Assembly: GCF_900100695.1 (NCBI RefSeq)
Contig: NZ_FNCF01000004.1
Coordinates: 619,777 to 683,776, forward strand
Source: Klenkia brasiliensis
Lineage (GTDB): Bacteria > Actinomycetota > Actinomycetes > Mycobacteriales > Geodermatophilaceae
DNA: 64,000 bases
Direction of reading: 5' to 3'
Positions 1 through 8,919 of the stretch are shown here, one piece after another. Below the pieces are notes generated by a model, which did not search any database, was not told the origin of the DNA, and was given only the letters and a program-made list of their open reading frames with translations. How positions within the stretch are numbered: the first letter of the stretch is position 1; each line of letters opens with the position of its first letter. Both the position numbers and the translations under genes were made by a program.

Positions 1-18
1 ACCGGCAGGAGCACCCGC

Positions 19-777
19 ATGTCCGCACCCACCCGACCGCTCGAGGGGCGCGTCGCCCTGGTCACCGGCGCCTCGTCCGGCATCGGCGAGGCCACCGCCG
101 TCGCGCTCGCGCAGGCCGGCGCCGCGGTCGCCGTCGGCGCCCGCCGGGCCGACCGGCTGGCCGACCTCGCCGCCCGGCTGCGGGCCGAGGGCACCCGGGT
201 GCTGGAGCTCGACCTCGACGTGACCGACCCGCAGGCCTGCACCGACGCGGTCGCCCGCACCCGCGCCGAGCTCGGCGGTCTCGACGTCCTGGTCAACAAC
301 GCCGGGGTGATGCTGCTGGGCACCATCGTCGGCGCCGACCCCGAGGACTGGCGCCGGATGATCGACACCAACGTGCTCGGCCTCATGCACATGACCCACG
401 CGGCGATCGAGGGCATGGTCGAGCAGGGCTCCGGCGACGTCGTCAACGTCTCCAGCGTCGCCGGCCGGCAGGCCCGCAAGGGCGCCGGCGTCTACAACGC
501 CAGCAAGTGGGCGGTGAACGCCTTCAGCGAGTCCCTCCGCCAGGAGGTCACCACCCGCGGCGTGCGGATCGGGCTGGTCGAGCCCGGCGCCGTGGCCACC
601 GAGCTGACCGACCACATCACCCAGCCCGAGGCCAAGGCGGCGTCGAAGAGGATGGCGCAGGAGATGACCCCGCTGCAGTCCGACGACATCGCCCGCGCCG
701 TGGTCTACATGGTCAGCCAGCCGCGGCACGTCGCGGTCAACGAGGTCCTGGTGCGGCCCACCGACCAGGAGCGGTGA
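19..777 (+). CDS. SDR family NAD(P)-dependent oxidoreductase
   Basis: This 252-residue protein is a classical short-chain dehydrogenase/reductase, a cytoplasmic Rossmann-fold oxidoreductase. The cofactor glycine motif TGASSGIG lies at residues 16-23, the structural NNAG motif is near residue 93, and the catalytic pair is Tyr159 and Lys163 in YNASK. It resembles the YdfG/serine 3-dehydrogenase-like group (core LEGRVALVTGASSGIG, then NVSSVAGR before the tyrosine). The substrate cannot be read from the sequence. The ATG at 19 fits the usual distance to the glycine motif. The next gene follows on the same strand after 35 bases, so the two may be cotranscribed. Confidence 0.92.
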   Translation: MSAPTRPLEGRVALVTGASSGIGEATAVALAQAGAAVAVGARRADRLADLAARLRAEGTRVLELDLDVTDPQACTDAVARTRAELGGLDVLVNNAGVMLLGTIVGADPEDWRRMIDTNVLGLMHMTHAAIEGMVEQGSGDVVNVSSVAGRQARKGAGVYNASKWAVNAFSESLRQEVTTRGVRIGLVEPGAVATELTDHITQPEAKAASKRMAQEMTPLQSDDIARAVVYMVSQPRHVAVNEVLVRPTDQER

Positions 778-812
778 CCCGGGCGTCACACCCGTGCGGT
801 AGGACACCGGCC

Positions 813-2018
813 ATGAGCGACCTGCTGGTGACCGCTGCCCGCCTGCGCGACGGCCGGGTGGTCGACGTCCACGTGGCCGGCGGCCGGGTCGCGTCGATCG
901 CGCCCGCGGGCACGCGCCCGCGGCCGGACGGCGTCCCGGTGGTGGACGCCGACGGCGGGTTGGTGACCGAGCCGTTCGTCGACGGCCACCTGCACCTGGA
1001 CAAGGTGCGCACCCTGCCGCTGGCCGGCGAGGCGGCGCTGGCGGCCTACACCGCCGACGGCATGGCGGAGTCCGCGGCCAGCATCGACCTGGCCAGCGCG
1101 GTGAAGGCGCACTGGTCGGTCGACCTGCTGCTGCCCAACGTCCGCGAGGTGCTGGCCCTGGGCGTCGAGCACGGCGTGCTGCACGTGCAGGCCTTCGTCG
1201 ACGTCGACTCCGCCGCCGGGCTGGTCGGGATGGAGGCGGTGCTGGCCGCCCGGGCCGAGTTCGCCGGCACCGTCGACGTGTCGGTGGTGGCCTTCCCGCA
1301 GGACGGCGTGCTGCGCGACCCCGGCACCGCCGAGCTGGTCGAGGCCGCGCTCGACCTGGGCGCCGACGTGGTGGGCGGCATCCCGTGGATCGAGGACGGC
1401 GAGACCGACCAGCGGGCGCACGTGCAGTGGGCGTGCGCGCTGGCCGCCCGCCGCGGGCTGCGGGTGGCGATGCTGACCGACGACGCCCCCGACCCGACCT
1501 ACCGCACCACCGGGATGCTGGCCGAGGCGATGGTCGAGCACGGCCTCATCGGTCGCGGGGTGGCCTGCCACGCCCGCGCGCTGGGCGCCTACGGCCCCGA
1601 CGAACTGGCCACCGTGGTCGCGCAGGCGCGCGCGGCGGGGCTGGGGTTCGTCAGCGACCCGCACACCGGCGGCCGGGCGCTGCCGGTGCGCCGGCTGGTC
1701 GACGAGGGCCTGGCGGTGGGGCTGGGCCAGGACGACGTGGAGGACGCCTACTACCCCTTCGGCCGGCACGACCTGCTGGAGGTGGCGTTCCTGGCCGCGC
1801 ACCTGCTGGAGATGCGCTCGGCGGCGGACCTGGAGACCCTCGTCGACCTGGTCACCACCTCGGCCGCCCGGGTGCTCGGGCTGACCTCCTACGGGCTGCG
1901 CGAGGGCGGGCCGGGCGACCTGCTGGTGCACGACGCCACCCGCACCGTGGACCTGCTGGCCCGGCACGGGGCGCCGCGCGTGGTGGTGCGGCTCGGCGAG
2001 GTCGTGGCTCAGCGCTGA
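813..2018 (+). CDS. Cytosine deaminase-like amidohydrolase
   Basis: A 401-residue amidohydrolase-superfamily protein of the cytosine deaminase/N-acyl hydrolase type. The first metal site is HLHLDK near residues 60-65, a later His sits in ACHARALG, and [14 protein letters not shown] carries the Asp expected in CodA-like enzymes. Where CodA has HCDE (metal His and catalytic Glu), this protein reads LTDD, so a metal ligand and the catalytic acid look changed. Activity on cytosine is therefore doubtful and another amidohydrolase activity is possible. The ATG at 813 was chosen because the protein begins there with the typical small beta-sandwich strand. The last 10 bases overlap the convergent membrane-protein gene. 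Confidence 0.85.
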   Translation: MSDLLVTAARLRDGRVVDVHVAGGRVASIAPAGTRPRPDGVPVVDADGGLVTEPFVDGHLHLDKVRTLPLAGEAALAAYTADGMAESAASIDLASAVKAHWSVDLLLPNVREVLALGVEHGVLHVQAFVDVDSAAGLVGMEAVLAARAEFAGTVDVSVVAFPQDGVLRDPGTAELVEAALDLGADVVGGIPWIEDGETDQRAHVQWACALAARRGLRVAMLTDDAPDPTYRTTGMLAEAMVEHGLIGRGVACHARALGAYGPDELATVVAQARAAGLGFVSDPHTGGRALPVRRLVDEGLAVGLGQDDVEDAYYPFGRHDLLEVAFLAAHLLEMRSAADLETLVDLVTTSAARVLGLTSYGLREGGPGDLLVHDATRTVDLLARHGAPRVVVRLGEVVAQR

Positions 2019-2833
2019 CGGGGCGTCCGCCAGGCGGCCTCCTCGTCGAAGGGCTCGTCGTCCTCGTCGTCGGCGGTGCGCTGCCTGTTCGCGTGCGCCT
2101 CCAGCGCCTCGTCGCGGGCCCGTGCCCGGTCGAACGCCTCGGCCCGCTCCAGCTCGCGGCGCTGCCGCCTGGTGAGCGGGACGTCCTCGCCCTCGGGCAG
2201 CTCCACGCGCCAGTCGTCCTGCTGCCGGACCAGCAGGACGGCGGCGACGGCCAGCCCGACCGGCAGCACGTAGGCGCCGAGCCGCTCCATGCCGCCGGCC
2301 CCGAGCAGGGCGGTGACGCCGGTGCCGAAGAAGACCGTGCCGATGGTGCCGACCAGCCCGAGCAGGGCCAGCACCGTGCCGACGGCCTCCGAGCGGGGCC
2401 GCACGCCGTAGGCCAGCGCGATGAGGCCCAGGCCGCTGCCCAGCAGGTACAGGATCGCGCCGACGGTGTGCGTGGCGCCGCCGTCGTCGGCCGGGAACAG
2501 CCCGACCAGCAGCACCCCGGCCCCGGCGGCGGTCAGCAGGGCCAGCGCCAGCCGGCCGCCGAGGCCGACCAGCGCCGGGAACAGCAGCACCGCGCCGGCG
2601 ATGATCAGCACCGCCTGGGCGATGAAGGAGGCGTTCATCAGCCCGGCGGCGGCGGAGACGCCGGTGCCGAGGTCGCTGATCGTCTCGTCCCCCCGGCTGT
2701 AGCCGCCGAACCGGGCGATCGCGACCGCCTCGACGACGAAGAACTGCAGGGTGAGCACCCACGCCAGGGCCCCCGCGAGGTAGCGGGTGCGGCTCAGGGA
2801 CGTCGGGGCGGTGCTCGGCTCGCTGTCGGTCAC
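2009..2833 (-). CDS. DUF998 family membrane protein
   Basis: A 274-residue integral membrane protein. After a short N-terminal tail, about six hydrophobic segments run from residue ~25 to ~200. The DUF998 hallmark is visible as [14 protein letters not shown], just after the first helix. The C-terminal ~70 residues are charged and cytoplasmic ([31 protein letters not shown]). Its function is unknown; DUF998 proteins are uncharacterised small membrane proteins. The GTG at 2833 was chosen because it leaves 37 bases to the divergent GntR gene; an upstream start would run into that gene. The two share a promoter region, and the GntR protein may control both. Confidence 0.85.
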   Translation of the reverse strand: MTDSEPSTAPTSLSRTRYLAGALAWVLTLQFFVVEAVAIARFGGYSRGDETISDLGTGVSAAAGLMNASFIAQAVLIIAGAVLLFPALVGLGGRLALALLTAAGAGVLLVGLFPADDGGATHTVGAILYLLGSGLGLIALAYGVRPRSEAVGTVLALLGLVGTIGTVFFGTGVTALLGAGGMERLGAYVLPVGLAVAAVLLVRQQDDWRVELPEGEDVPLTRRQRRELERAEAFDRARARDEALEAHANRQRTADDEDDEPFDEEAAWRTPRQR

Positions 2834-2870
2834 GGGTACCCATGGTCCCAGCACCGGCAGACTGGTGCCC

Positions 2871-3242
2871 GTGACCCTCGACGTGGTGGTGGACGCGGGC
2901 AACGGCACCCCGCCCTACGAGCAGCTGCGCGCCCAGATCGCCGAGCGGGTGCACGACGGCCGGCTGGCCGAGGGCGACCGGCTGCCCACCGTGCGCGGGC
3001 TGGCCGAGCAGCTGGGCGTCGCCCCCGGCACGGTGGCCCGGGCCTACGCCGAGCTCGAGGTCGACGAGCTGGTCGAGGGTCGCGGGCGGGCCGGCACCGT
3101 CGTGACCGGCGGCTCCGGCGACCCGGCGCGGGCCCGGCTGCGGGGGGCGGCCAACCGGCTGGTGGCCGCCGCCCGCGCCGACGGGCTGGACGACGACACC
3201 GTGCTCGCCGTGGTGCACGACGCGCTGACGGCCCGCCGGTGA
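2871..3242 (+). CDS. GntR family transcriptional regulator (short, YtrA-like)
   Basis: A 123-residue DNA-binding protein made almost entirely of a GntR winged helix. [20 protein letters not shown] is the first helix, the recognition region is [24 protein letters not shown], and the wing follows in [11 protein letters not shown]. Only about 45 residues follow, too few for a FadR or HutC effector domain. It therefore belongs to the short YtrA-like class, which typically regulates adjacent membrane proteins or transporters. The GTG at 2871 is preferred over upstream starts that would overlap the divergent DUF998 gene. Its stop overlaps the GTG of the following YnfA-type gene by 4 bases, so the two are translationally coupled. 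Confidence 0.9.
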   Translation: MTLDVVVDAGNGTPPYEQLRAQIAERVHDGRLAEGDRLPTVRGLAEQLGVAPGTVARAYAELEVDELVEGRGRAGTVVTGGSGDPARARLRGAANRLVAAARADGLDDDTVLAVVHDALTARR

Positions 3243-3571
3243 CCGCGCGCTCGGTCGCGCTGTTCCTGCTGGCTGCGGTCTGCGAGATCGGCGGCGCCTG
3301 GCTGGTCTGGCAGGGCGTGCGGGAGCACCGGGGCTGGCTGGTCGCCGCGGCCGGGGTCGTGGCGCTGGGCCTGTACGGGTTCGTCGCGGCGCTGCAGCCC
3401 TCGGCCGAGTTCGGCCGGGTGCTGGCGGCCTACGGCGGGGTGTTCATCGTGGGGTCGCTGCTGTGGGGCGCGGTGGCCGACGGGTTCCGGCCCGACCGGT
3501 GGGACGTCGTCGGCGCACTCGTGTGCCTGGTGGGCGTCGCGGTGATCATGTACGCGCCGCGGTCGGGCTGA
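3239..3571 (+). CDS. YnfA/UPF0060 family membrane protein
   Basis: A 110-residue membrane protein of the YnfA (UPF0060) family, with four predicted helices. The family pattern is clear: an N-terminal [18 protein letters not shown], a central [33 protein letters not shown], and a last helix ending in a short basic tail. The family is distantly related to SMR exporters, but its physiological substrate is not established. It starts at a GTG overlapping the GntR stop (GTGA). Its 3' end overlaps the end of the convergent EVE-like gene by about 26 bases. Regulation by the upstream GntR protein is an inference from position. Confidence 0.9.
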   Translation: MTARSVALFLLAAVCEIGGAWLVWQGVREHRGWLVAAAGVVALGLYGFVAALQPSAEFGRVLAAYGGVFIVGSLLWGAVADGFRPDRWDVVGALVCLVGVAVIMYAPRSG

Positions 3572-3959
3572 GGTCCTGCACGGCCGCCCACTGCGCCGGC
3601 GAGAGCCACGACGGGTTGCTGCCGGCCGGCATGCGCAGGACCTCGGCGGTGCGCGCCACGGGGTCGGCCAGCAGCGCACCGCGGGGCACCGGGTCGGCCA
3701 GCCGGGTCCACCGGACCCCGACCTCGAGGGCACCGGGGTCGAGCCCGGTCACGGTGCCGACCGCGTGCACCCCCGGGTCCACCCGCCCGCTGCACCACAG
3801 CAGCACCGGGTCACCGGGCTCGACCAGGTCCAGCCGGTAGCTGCGCCGCACGCACCGGGTCAGGTGAGCGACGTGCCCCGGGTCCCAGCCGGGCAGCATG
3901 CGCTCGGGCAGGGCCGCCGACGTGAGCACCCAGCAGCCGATCCCCGCGCGGGTCAGCAC
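3546..3959 (-). CDS. EVE-like domain protein
   Basis: A 137-residue soluble protein. The start CWVLTSAAL..., then [18 protein letters not shown] and [12 protein letters not shown], resembles EVE/PUA-like domains, which bind modified nucleotides. The family call is by pattern only. It starts at GTG 3959, seven bases inside the end of the upstream WcbI-type gene, so the pair is probably translated from one message. The C-terminus ends in a short basic and Ala-rich tail that overlaps the convergent YnfA gene. An alternative is an uncharacterised conserved actinobacterial protein of unknown fold. Confidence 0.65.
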   Translation of the reverse strand: MLTRAGIGCWVLTSAALPERMLPGWDPGHVAHLTRCVRRSYRLDLVEPGDPVLLWCSGRVDPGVHAVGTVTGLDPGALEVGVRWTRLADPVPRGALLADPVARTAEVLRMPAGSNPSWLSPAQWAAVQDLSPTAART

Positions 3960-4906
3960 CCCAGTGCGTCCAGCCGGTCGGCGTAGCGGTCCACGGCACG
4001 GCGGGCGACGTCCGGGCGGTCGGCGTAGAGCGCGAGCTGGGCCGCGGCGACCTCGGCCCACGGCACGTCCCGGCCGGCGAGCTCCCACCGCGGCCGGGCC
4101 GCGGTCGGGTCGAGGTCCAGGGCGGCGAGGACGGCGGCGTCCAGCGGGGCCTTGGAGCTGCCGAGCATCTGGTGGTCGGGCACCGCGGGCTCCCCGGCCC
4201 AGCCCAGCGTCGCCAGCACCCCGGCGCCGACCTCGCGCAGGGTGGCGTTGGCCGGGTGGTTCACCGTCCACATCGCCGTGGCGCCCCCGGCGACCACGGC
4301 GTCGGTGGTGTCGACGTCGAGGGTGGCGTTGCGCCGGCGCAGCTCGTGCTGCGAGGCCGTGGCCAGGTCCCGCACGGCGTCCGGGTCGGGGCTGCAGCCC
4401 ACGAGGTGGTCCACCGCCTGCTCGACCGTCGACCCGCGGACCGCGGCCTGCAGCAGCCGCAGGTCGTGGTAGTCGGTGAGGGGGGCGTCCACCCGCGCGC
4501 CGTGGGCGTCGTGGGCGTGCACCTGCCACGGGAACAGGCCTTCGTAGTAGGTGGTGGGCACCCGCACCACCCGGGCGTCGGCGGGCAGCAGCGCGACCAG
4601 CTGCTCGCTGCCGCAGCCGGGCACCCGGTACTCGTCCTTGACCGGCTGGGTGACCAGCACCCCGGCGACGGCGACCAGCTCGTGCAGCCGACCGACCTCG
4701 GCCTCGTCCATCTCGAACACCGGTGGCAGCCGGACGAACTCCACGCCGTGCTCGGCGCCGGCGGGGGCGACCATCCGGCGGATCGACTCCGCCTGGCAGT
4801 TGCCCCACACGAAGCCCACGCTGCCCGGTTCCACGGTGCGCGCGTCGAGCTCGTGCCAGCGGCGCAGGTGCTCGGGGACCGGGATCTCCACCTGGTGCGT
4901 CGTCAC
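3953..4906 (-). CDS. WcbI-type polysaccharide biosynthesis domain protein
   Basis: A 317-residue protein with the hallmark GNCQAESI at residues ~35-42, typical of the WcbI domain. WcbI enzymes are SGNH-like proteins with a CoA-binding member, found in capsule gene clusters and also alone in actinobacteria. Further family-like stretches are LVTQPVKDEYRVPG and TTYYEGLFPWQ. No signal peptide or membrane segment is visible, so it is likely cytoplasmic. No capsule or glycosyltransferase genes lie nearby, so a capsule role is not supported here. It overlaps the downstream EVE-like gene. Confidence 0.75.
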   Translation of the reverse strand: MTTHQVEIPVPEHLRRWHELDARTVEPGSVGFVWGNCQAESIRRMVAPAGAEHGVEFVRLPPVFEMDEAEVGRLHELVAVAGVLVTQPVKDEYRVPGCGSEQLVALLPADARVVRVPTTYYEGLFPWQVHAHDAHGARVDAPLTDYHDLRLLQAAVRGSTVEQAVDHLVGCSPDPDAVRDLATASQHELRRRNATLDVDTTDAVVAGGATAMWTVNHPANATLREVGAGVLATLGWAGEPAVPDHQMLGSSKAPLDAAVLAALDLDPTAARPRWELAGRDVPWAEVAAAQLALYADRPDVARRAVDRYADRLDALGC

Positions 4907-4986
4907 GGGCCCCAGCCTGGGACCTCGACGTGAGATGGGCGACCCCGGCTGGCCCCGCCGCTGGTCAGGGCTGCAAGGTGGTCGAC

Positions 4987-6210
4987 GTGACCGCCGTGCA
5001 GCTCCCCGTCGGCCACCGTGCGGGGGAGCCGGGGCTGCGGCGGGCGTCGCTGGCGGTCTTCCTGGCCGGCATCGCCACCTTCGCGATGCTCTACGAGCCG
5101 CAGGCGCTGCTGCCCGAGCTGGCCCGCGCCTTCGACGTGGGCCCGGCGGCCTCCACGCTGTCCATCTCGGTGTCCACGGTCTCGCTGGCGGTCGGGCTGC
5201 TGGTGCTGGGCCCGCTGTCGGACCGCCGCGGCCGCACCGGGCTGCTGCAGCTGAGCCTGGCGGCGTCCGCGGTGCTGGCGGTGCTGATCGCGCTGGCCCC
5301 GACCTGGCCGCTGCTGCTGGCGCTGCGCGGCCTGCAGGGCTTCGCGCTGGCCGGCCTGTCGGCGGTGGCGGTGGCCTACCTGCGGGAGGAGCTGCACCCC
5401 TCGGTCAGCTCGCGGGCGATCGGGCTGTTCATCGCCGGCAACGCCATCGGCGGGCTGACCGGCCGGCTGCTGGGCGGCTTCCTCACCGACCTGGGCGGCT
5501 GGCGGGTGGCCCTGGGCGGGGTGGCGGTGCTGGGGGTGGCCTGCGCGCTCGCCGTCCGGGCGCTGATGCCGGCCGCACGCCGGTTCGTGCCGGTGGACCG
5601 GTCCCAGCCGCTGCTGCGCTCGCTGGCCAGTGCGTTCACCGACCCGGCGCTGCTCATGCTCTACGCGGTCGCGGCGTTCCTGATGGCCGCGTTCGTCGCG
5701 GTCTACAACGCGGGCACGTTCCGGCTGGAGTCCGCGCCCTACGACCTGACCCCGGCACTGGCCTCGCTGGTGTTCCTGGCCTACCTGCTGGGCTCGGCGA
5801 GCTCGCCGACCGCCGGGTGGCTGGCCGACCGGTCCAGCCGGCGGCTGGTGGTCCCGGTGTCGGTGCTGGTGATGGCCGGCGGGCTGGCGCTGACCCTGGC
5901 CGCGCCGCTGTGGTGCTTCGTGCTGGGCCTGTGCGTGCTCACGATCGGCTTCTTCGCCGCCCACGCGGTGGCCAGCGGATGGGTGGGGGCCCGGGCCGCG
6001 CTCGGTGGCCGGCCGGTGGGCCAGGCCGCCTCGCTGTACTCGTTCTGGTACTACGTCGGCTCGTCGGTCGGCGGCACCCTGGCCGGCAAGGCCTGGCAGG
6101 GCTCCGGGTGGACCGCGGTGGTGCTGCTGGCCGGCGGGTTCACCGCGGCCACGCTGCTGCTGACCCTCGCGCTGGGCCGGACCCGTTCCCTGGACCCGAC
6201 CCAGCGCTAG
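4987..6210 (+). CDS. MFS transporter, YnfM-like drug/sugar efflux type
   Basis: A 407-residue major facilitator with 12 predicted membrane helices. The loop 2-3 signature is GPLSDRRGRTGLL near residues 75-87. It opens with LAVFLAGIATFAMLYEPQALLPELARAFDVGPAAS, a pattern shared with YnfM/arabinose-efflux-like proteins whose substrates are mostly undefined. A second signature-like loop, AGWLADRSSRR, occurs before helix 9. The GTG at 4987 gives a short N-terminal tail before helix 1. It is divergent from the WcbI gene with about 80 bases between them, so its promoter probably lies there. The substrate cannot be deduced. Confidence 0.88.
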   Translation: MTAVQLPVGHRAGEPGLRRASLAVFLAGIATFAMLYEPQALLPELARAFDVGPAASTLSISVSTVSLAVGLLVLGPLSDRRGRTGLLQLSLAASAVLAVLIALAPTWPLLLALRGLQGFALAGLSAVAVAYLREELHPSVSSRAIGLFIAGNAIGGLTGRLLGGFLTDLGGWRVALGGVAVLGVACALAVRALMPAARRFVPVDRSQPLLRSLASAFTDPALLMLYAVAAFLMAAFVAVYNAGTFRLESAPYDLTPALASLVFLAYLLGSASSPTAGWLADRSSRRLVVPVSVLVMAGGLALTLAAPLWCFVLGLCVLTIGFFAAHAVASGWVGARAALGGRPVGQAASLYSFWYYVGSSVGGTLAGKAWQGSGWTAVVLLAGGFTAATLLLTLALGRTRSLDPTQR

Positions 6211-6225
6211 GGACAGCGCCGGGGA

Positions 6226-6393
6226 TCAGGCGTCGTCGGAGCCGACCTGCTCGCGCTCGTGCTGGGTGCGGGCCTCGAGCAGCTCCTCGGAGGGGTGCGG
6301 GTCCTTGGCGTGCTCGTGGTGGTCGGGCGACACGTTCTCGGTCGGCACCATGACGTCGTCGGTGGTCGGGGTGTCGTGGTCGGGGGTGCTCAT
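6226..6393 (-). CDS. Small acidic, His-rich hypothetical protein
   Basis: A 55-residue protein of unknown function, hydrophilic, acidic and rich in His, Asp and Glu, with no membrane segment or known motif. The gene is supported by its ATG overlapping the malQ stop (ATGA) and by codon positions with the GC bias of neighbouring genes. It is probably made from the malQ message by translational coupling. It could be a metal-binding or partner peptide, but nothing in the sequence proves that. The short length makes gene prediction less certain. Confidence 0.6.
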   Translation of the reverse strand: MSTPDHDTPTTDDVMVPTENVSPDHHEHAKDPHPSEELLEARTQHEREQVGSDDA

Positions 6394-8243
6394 GCAGCAC
6401 CGGTCCCCGACCCGCTCGGCGACGAAACCCCCAGTGCCCGGGCGACGGCCCGGACCCCGCGGTGGCCGGCGAGGTCGTCGACGGCGACCGGCAGCGGCAG
6501 CCGCCAGTTCGGCCGCTCCATCGCCCCGGGCACGTTCGGCCGCCGCTCCACGCCGAGGGCGTCGTCCAGGGTGGCCGAGACCAGCAGGCAGGGCGCGGTG
6601 GCCAGCAGCGCGTGCGCCCGCTCCACGGCCTTGGCCACGCCCATCCGCTTCGTGGGCCCGTCGGGGTGGTCGGTGAGGTGGGCGAGCAGCTGCTGGCGGT
6701 CGCGCTCCAGCTGCTCGCGCTCGCCGGTGCCCAGCTCCACCTGCTCGGCGACGTCGGACCCGGTCCACAGACCCGCGACCGTGGGCAGGTCGTGGGTGGT
6801 GATGGCACCCATCGCGGCCGCCGGCCACTCCGCGGGGGCGTCGTCCTCGAACCACAGCAGCCGGTAGGACAGCACGCCGTGCTCGGCCATGGTCTCCCGC
6901 ACGCCGTCCTCGACCGTGCCCAGGTCCTCGCCGACCACCACGGCCTGCGCGCGGTGGCTCTCCAGCGCGACGATGCCCAGCAGGTCCTCGGCCGGGTAGC
7001 GGACGTAGGCACCGGCCGTCGGGTCGCCACCGGGCACCCACCACAGCCGGAAAAGGCCCATCACGTGGTCGATGCGCAGGCCGCCGGCCCCGGCCATGGT
7101 GGCCCGGATGGACTCCACGAACGGTGCGTAGTCCGCGGCGCGCAGCCGCCAGGGCACCAGCGGCGGGGAGCCCCAGTCCTGGCCGCGGGCGTTGAAGGCG
7201 TCCGGCGGGGCGCCGACGCTGACGCCCTCGGCGAGCACGTCCTGCCAGGCCCAGGCATCCGCGCCGCCGCCCGAGACGCCGATCGGCAGGTCCTGGATGA
7301 CGGTGAGGTCGCCGGTGGCGTCGGTGAGCTGGCCGTCCAGCAGCCACTGCAGCCAGGCGTGGAAGGCCACCTGCGGCTCGTGCGCGGTCGACCACTCCCG
7401 GACGGCCGACCCGTGCGGGTCGCGCAGGTCGGCCGGCCAGGTGTGCCAGTCGGCGCCGTGCTCGTCGGCGATCGCGGCCCAGTTCGCCCAGTCCTGCAGC
7501 GCCTGGCCCTGGCGCCACCACCAGTCGCGGAAGCCCTCGGGGTGCGGGTCTGCGTCGAAGGTGCGCTGCAGGACGGCGCGCTTGAGCGCCCAGGTGGCGT
7601 CCCGGTCCAGCAGCTCGGCGGCGTTGAGCTCGGCGACCCGGGCGCGGTCGTCGTCGGTCAGCTGCACGCCCGGGACGTCGTCCAGGCGCAGGTAGACCGG
7701 GTTGCGGAAGCGGCGGGTGGCGGGCAGGTAGGGGCTGTCCTCCTGCTCGGGTCCCGGGCCCACTGCGTGCAGCGGGTTGACCAGCACGAAGCCCGCGCCC
7801 TGCGCCTGCGCCAGCTGCCGGACGGTGCGCAGGTCGGCCAGGTCGCCCACCCCGGCGCTGCCCGAGCCCCGGGCGGCGTAGAGCTGCACCGCCCAGCCCC
7901 AGCTGCGCTCGTCGGGCAGCCAGCAACGGCCGGGGTGCACCACGAGCAGCCGGTCGCGGCCGTCGGGGGTGCGGATGCGGTGGTAGCCCAGCGGCATGTC
8001 CTCGGGCAGCTCGCCGTCGACGTCCACGCTGGTGCCGTCCTCGCAGACCACCAGCGCCCGGTCCACCTCCAGGGCGTCCCCGGGGACGGCGACGATCGGC
8101 GCGGTGTCCTCGAGGTCGGCCGGCGGTTCGCCGATGACCTCGCGCAGCCGGTCGATGGTGTCCTGCTCGACGGTGTGCTCGGTGTCGAGGGCGTCGAGCC
8201 AGCGGTCGTCGATGCCCCAGCGGTCGGTGCTCACGCCGTCCAT
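6390..8243 (-). CDS. malQ: 4-alpha-glucanotransferase (amylomaltase)
   Basis: A 617-residue GH77 amylomaltase, which transfers alpha-1,4-glucan segments between maltodextrins during glycogen and maltose turnover in the cytoplasm. The catalytic aspartate lies in LRIDHVMGLFRLWWVPGG, the acid/base glutamate in VVGEDLGTVEDGV, and the third conserved acid in THDLPTVAGLW. An N-terminal region of ~130 residues precedes the barrel, as in the longer MalQ class. The ATG at 8243 was chosen; a GTG three codons later (8234) is equally possible. It overlaps the small downstream gene by 4 bases and is divergent from an alpha/beta hydrolase gene 25 bases away. A second glucan-active enzyme lies 5 kb downstream. 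Confidence 0.95.
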   Translation of the reverse strand: MDGVSTDRWGIDDRWLDALDTEHTVEQDTIDRLREVIGEPPADLEDTAPIVAVPGDALEVDRALVVCEDGTSVDVDGELPEDMPLGYHRIRTPDGRDRLLVVHPGRCWLPDERSWGWAVQLYAARGSGSAGVGDLADLRTVRQLAQAQGAGFVLVNPLHAVGPGPEQEDSPYLPATRRFRNPVYLRLDDVPGVQLTDDDRARVAELNAAELLDRDATWALKRAVLQRTFDADPHPEGFRDWWWRQGQALQDWANWAAIADEHGADWHTWPADLRDPHGSAVREWSTAHEPQVAFHAWLQWLLDGQLTDATGDLTVIQDLPIGVSGGGADAWAWQDVLAEGVSVGAPPDAFNARGQDWGSPPLVPWRLRAADYAPFVESIRATMAGAGGLRIDHVMGLFRLWWVPGGDPTAGAYVRYPAEDLLGIVALESHRAQAVVVGEDLGTVEDGVRETMAEHGVLSYRLLWFEDDAPAEWPAAAMGAITTHDLPTVAGLWTGSDVAEQVELGTGEREQLERDRQQLLAHLTDHPDGPTKRMGVAKAVERAHALLATAPCLLVSATLDDALGVERRPNVPGAMERPNWRLPLPVAVDDLAGHRGVRAVARALGVSSPSGSGTGAA

Positions 8244-8268
8244 CCTCGGGGCTGGTGTCATGGGTGGC

Positions 8269-8919
8269 ATGCCGACCTGGTTGCTGTGCCACCCGCCGCT
8301 GCTCAGCGCCGCGGTGCTGCGCCCGCTGGCCCGCGAGCTGACCGCCGCGGGGCACCGGGTCGCGGTCCCGGACCTGCGCGCGACCGTCGAGGTGGCGCAG
8401 GGCTGGTGGGGCGCCTACACCCGCGGCGCGGCGTCCGGCGGGCCGGTGGACGCCGTGCTGGGGTTCTCCGGCGCCGGGGTGGTGCTGCCCTCGGTGGCCG
8501 CCGCGGTGGGTGCGCGCCGGGTGGTGTGGGTGGACGCCGTCGTCCCGGTGCGGCACGGGGCCACGCTGCCCTCGGCCGACCTGCGCCGCGCGGTGGCCGG
8601 GCTCGCCCGCGACGGCCGGATCCCGCCCTGGCCGACCTGGTGGGGGCCGGACGCGATGGCCGACCTGCTGCCCGACCCGCAGCTGCGGGCCGAGATCACC
8701 GCCGAGGCGCCGGCCCTGCCGCTGGACCTCTACGACGAGGAGGTGCCGGTGCCCGAGGTCTGGCCGGACGCCGACGTCAGCTACGTGCACCTGTCGAGCG
8801 CCTACGACCGGGACGCCGAGGAGGCGCGCCGTCGTGGCTGGGCGGTGGTCGGTGACGGCGCCGGGTTGCACACCGACGTCGCCACCGACCCCGCGCAGGT
8901 GGTGGACCTGCTGGGCTGA
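8269..8919 (+). CDS. Alpha/beta fold hydrolase (atypical)
   Basis: A 216-residue protein of the alpha/beta-hydrolase type, beginning MPTWLLCHPPLLSAAVLRPLARELTAAGHRVAVPDLR as in that fold's first strands. The nucleophile-elbow position reads GFSGAG rather than a perfect GxSxG repeat. A terminal His (GAGLHTDVATDP) fits the triad histidine. The substrate is unknown. The start is ATG 8269; an in-frame ATG nine bases upstream (8260) is possible. It lies divergent to malQ and its stop abuts the stop of the convergent lyase gene with no intervening bases. Confidence 0.75.
   Translation: MPTWLLCHPPLLSAAVLRPLARELTAAGHRVAVPDLRATVEVAQGWWGAYTRGAASGGPVDAVLGFSGAGVVLPSVAAAVGARRVVWVDAVVPVRHGATLPSADLRRAVAGLARDGRIPPWPTWWGPDAMADLLPDPQLRAEITAEAPALPLDLYDEEVPVPEVWPDADVSYVHLSSAYDRDAEEARRRGWAVVGDGAGLHTDVATDPAQVVDLLG

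Noticed and set aside
507..812. Upstream extension of the amidohydrolase frame into the SDR gene
   Set aside because: The added residues are Arg/Gly-rich antisense-like translation, and ATG 813 gives the conserved N-terminus.
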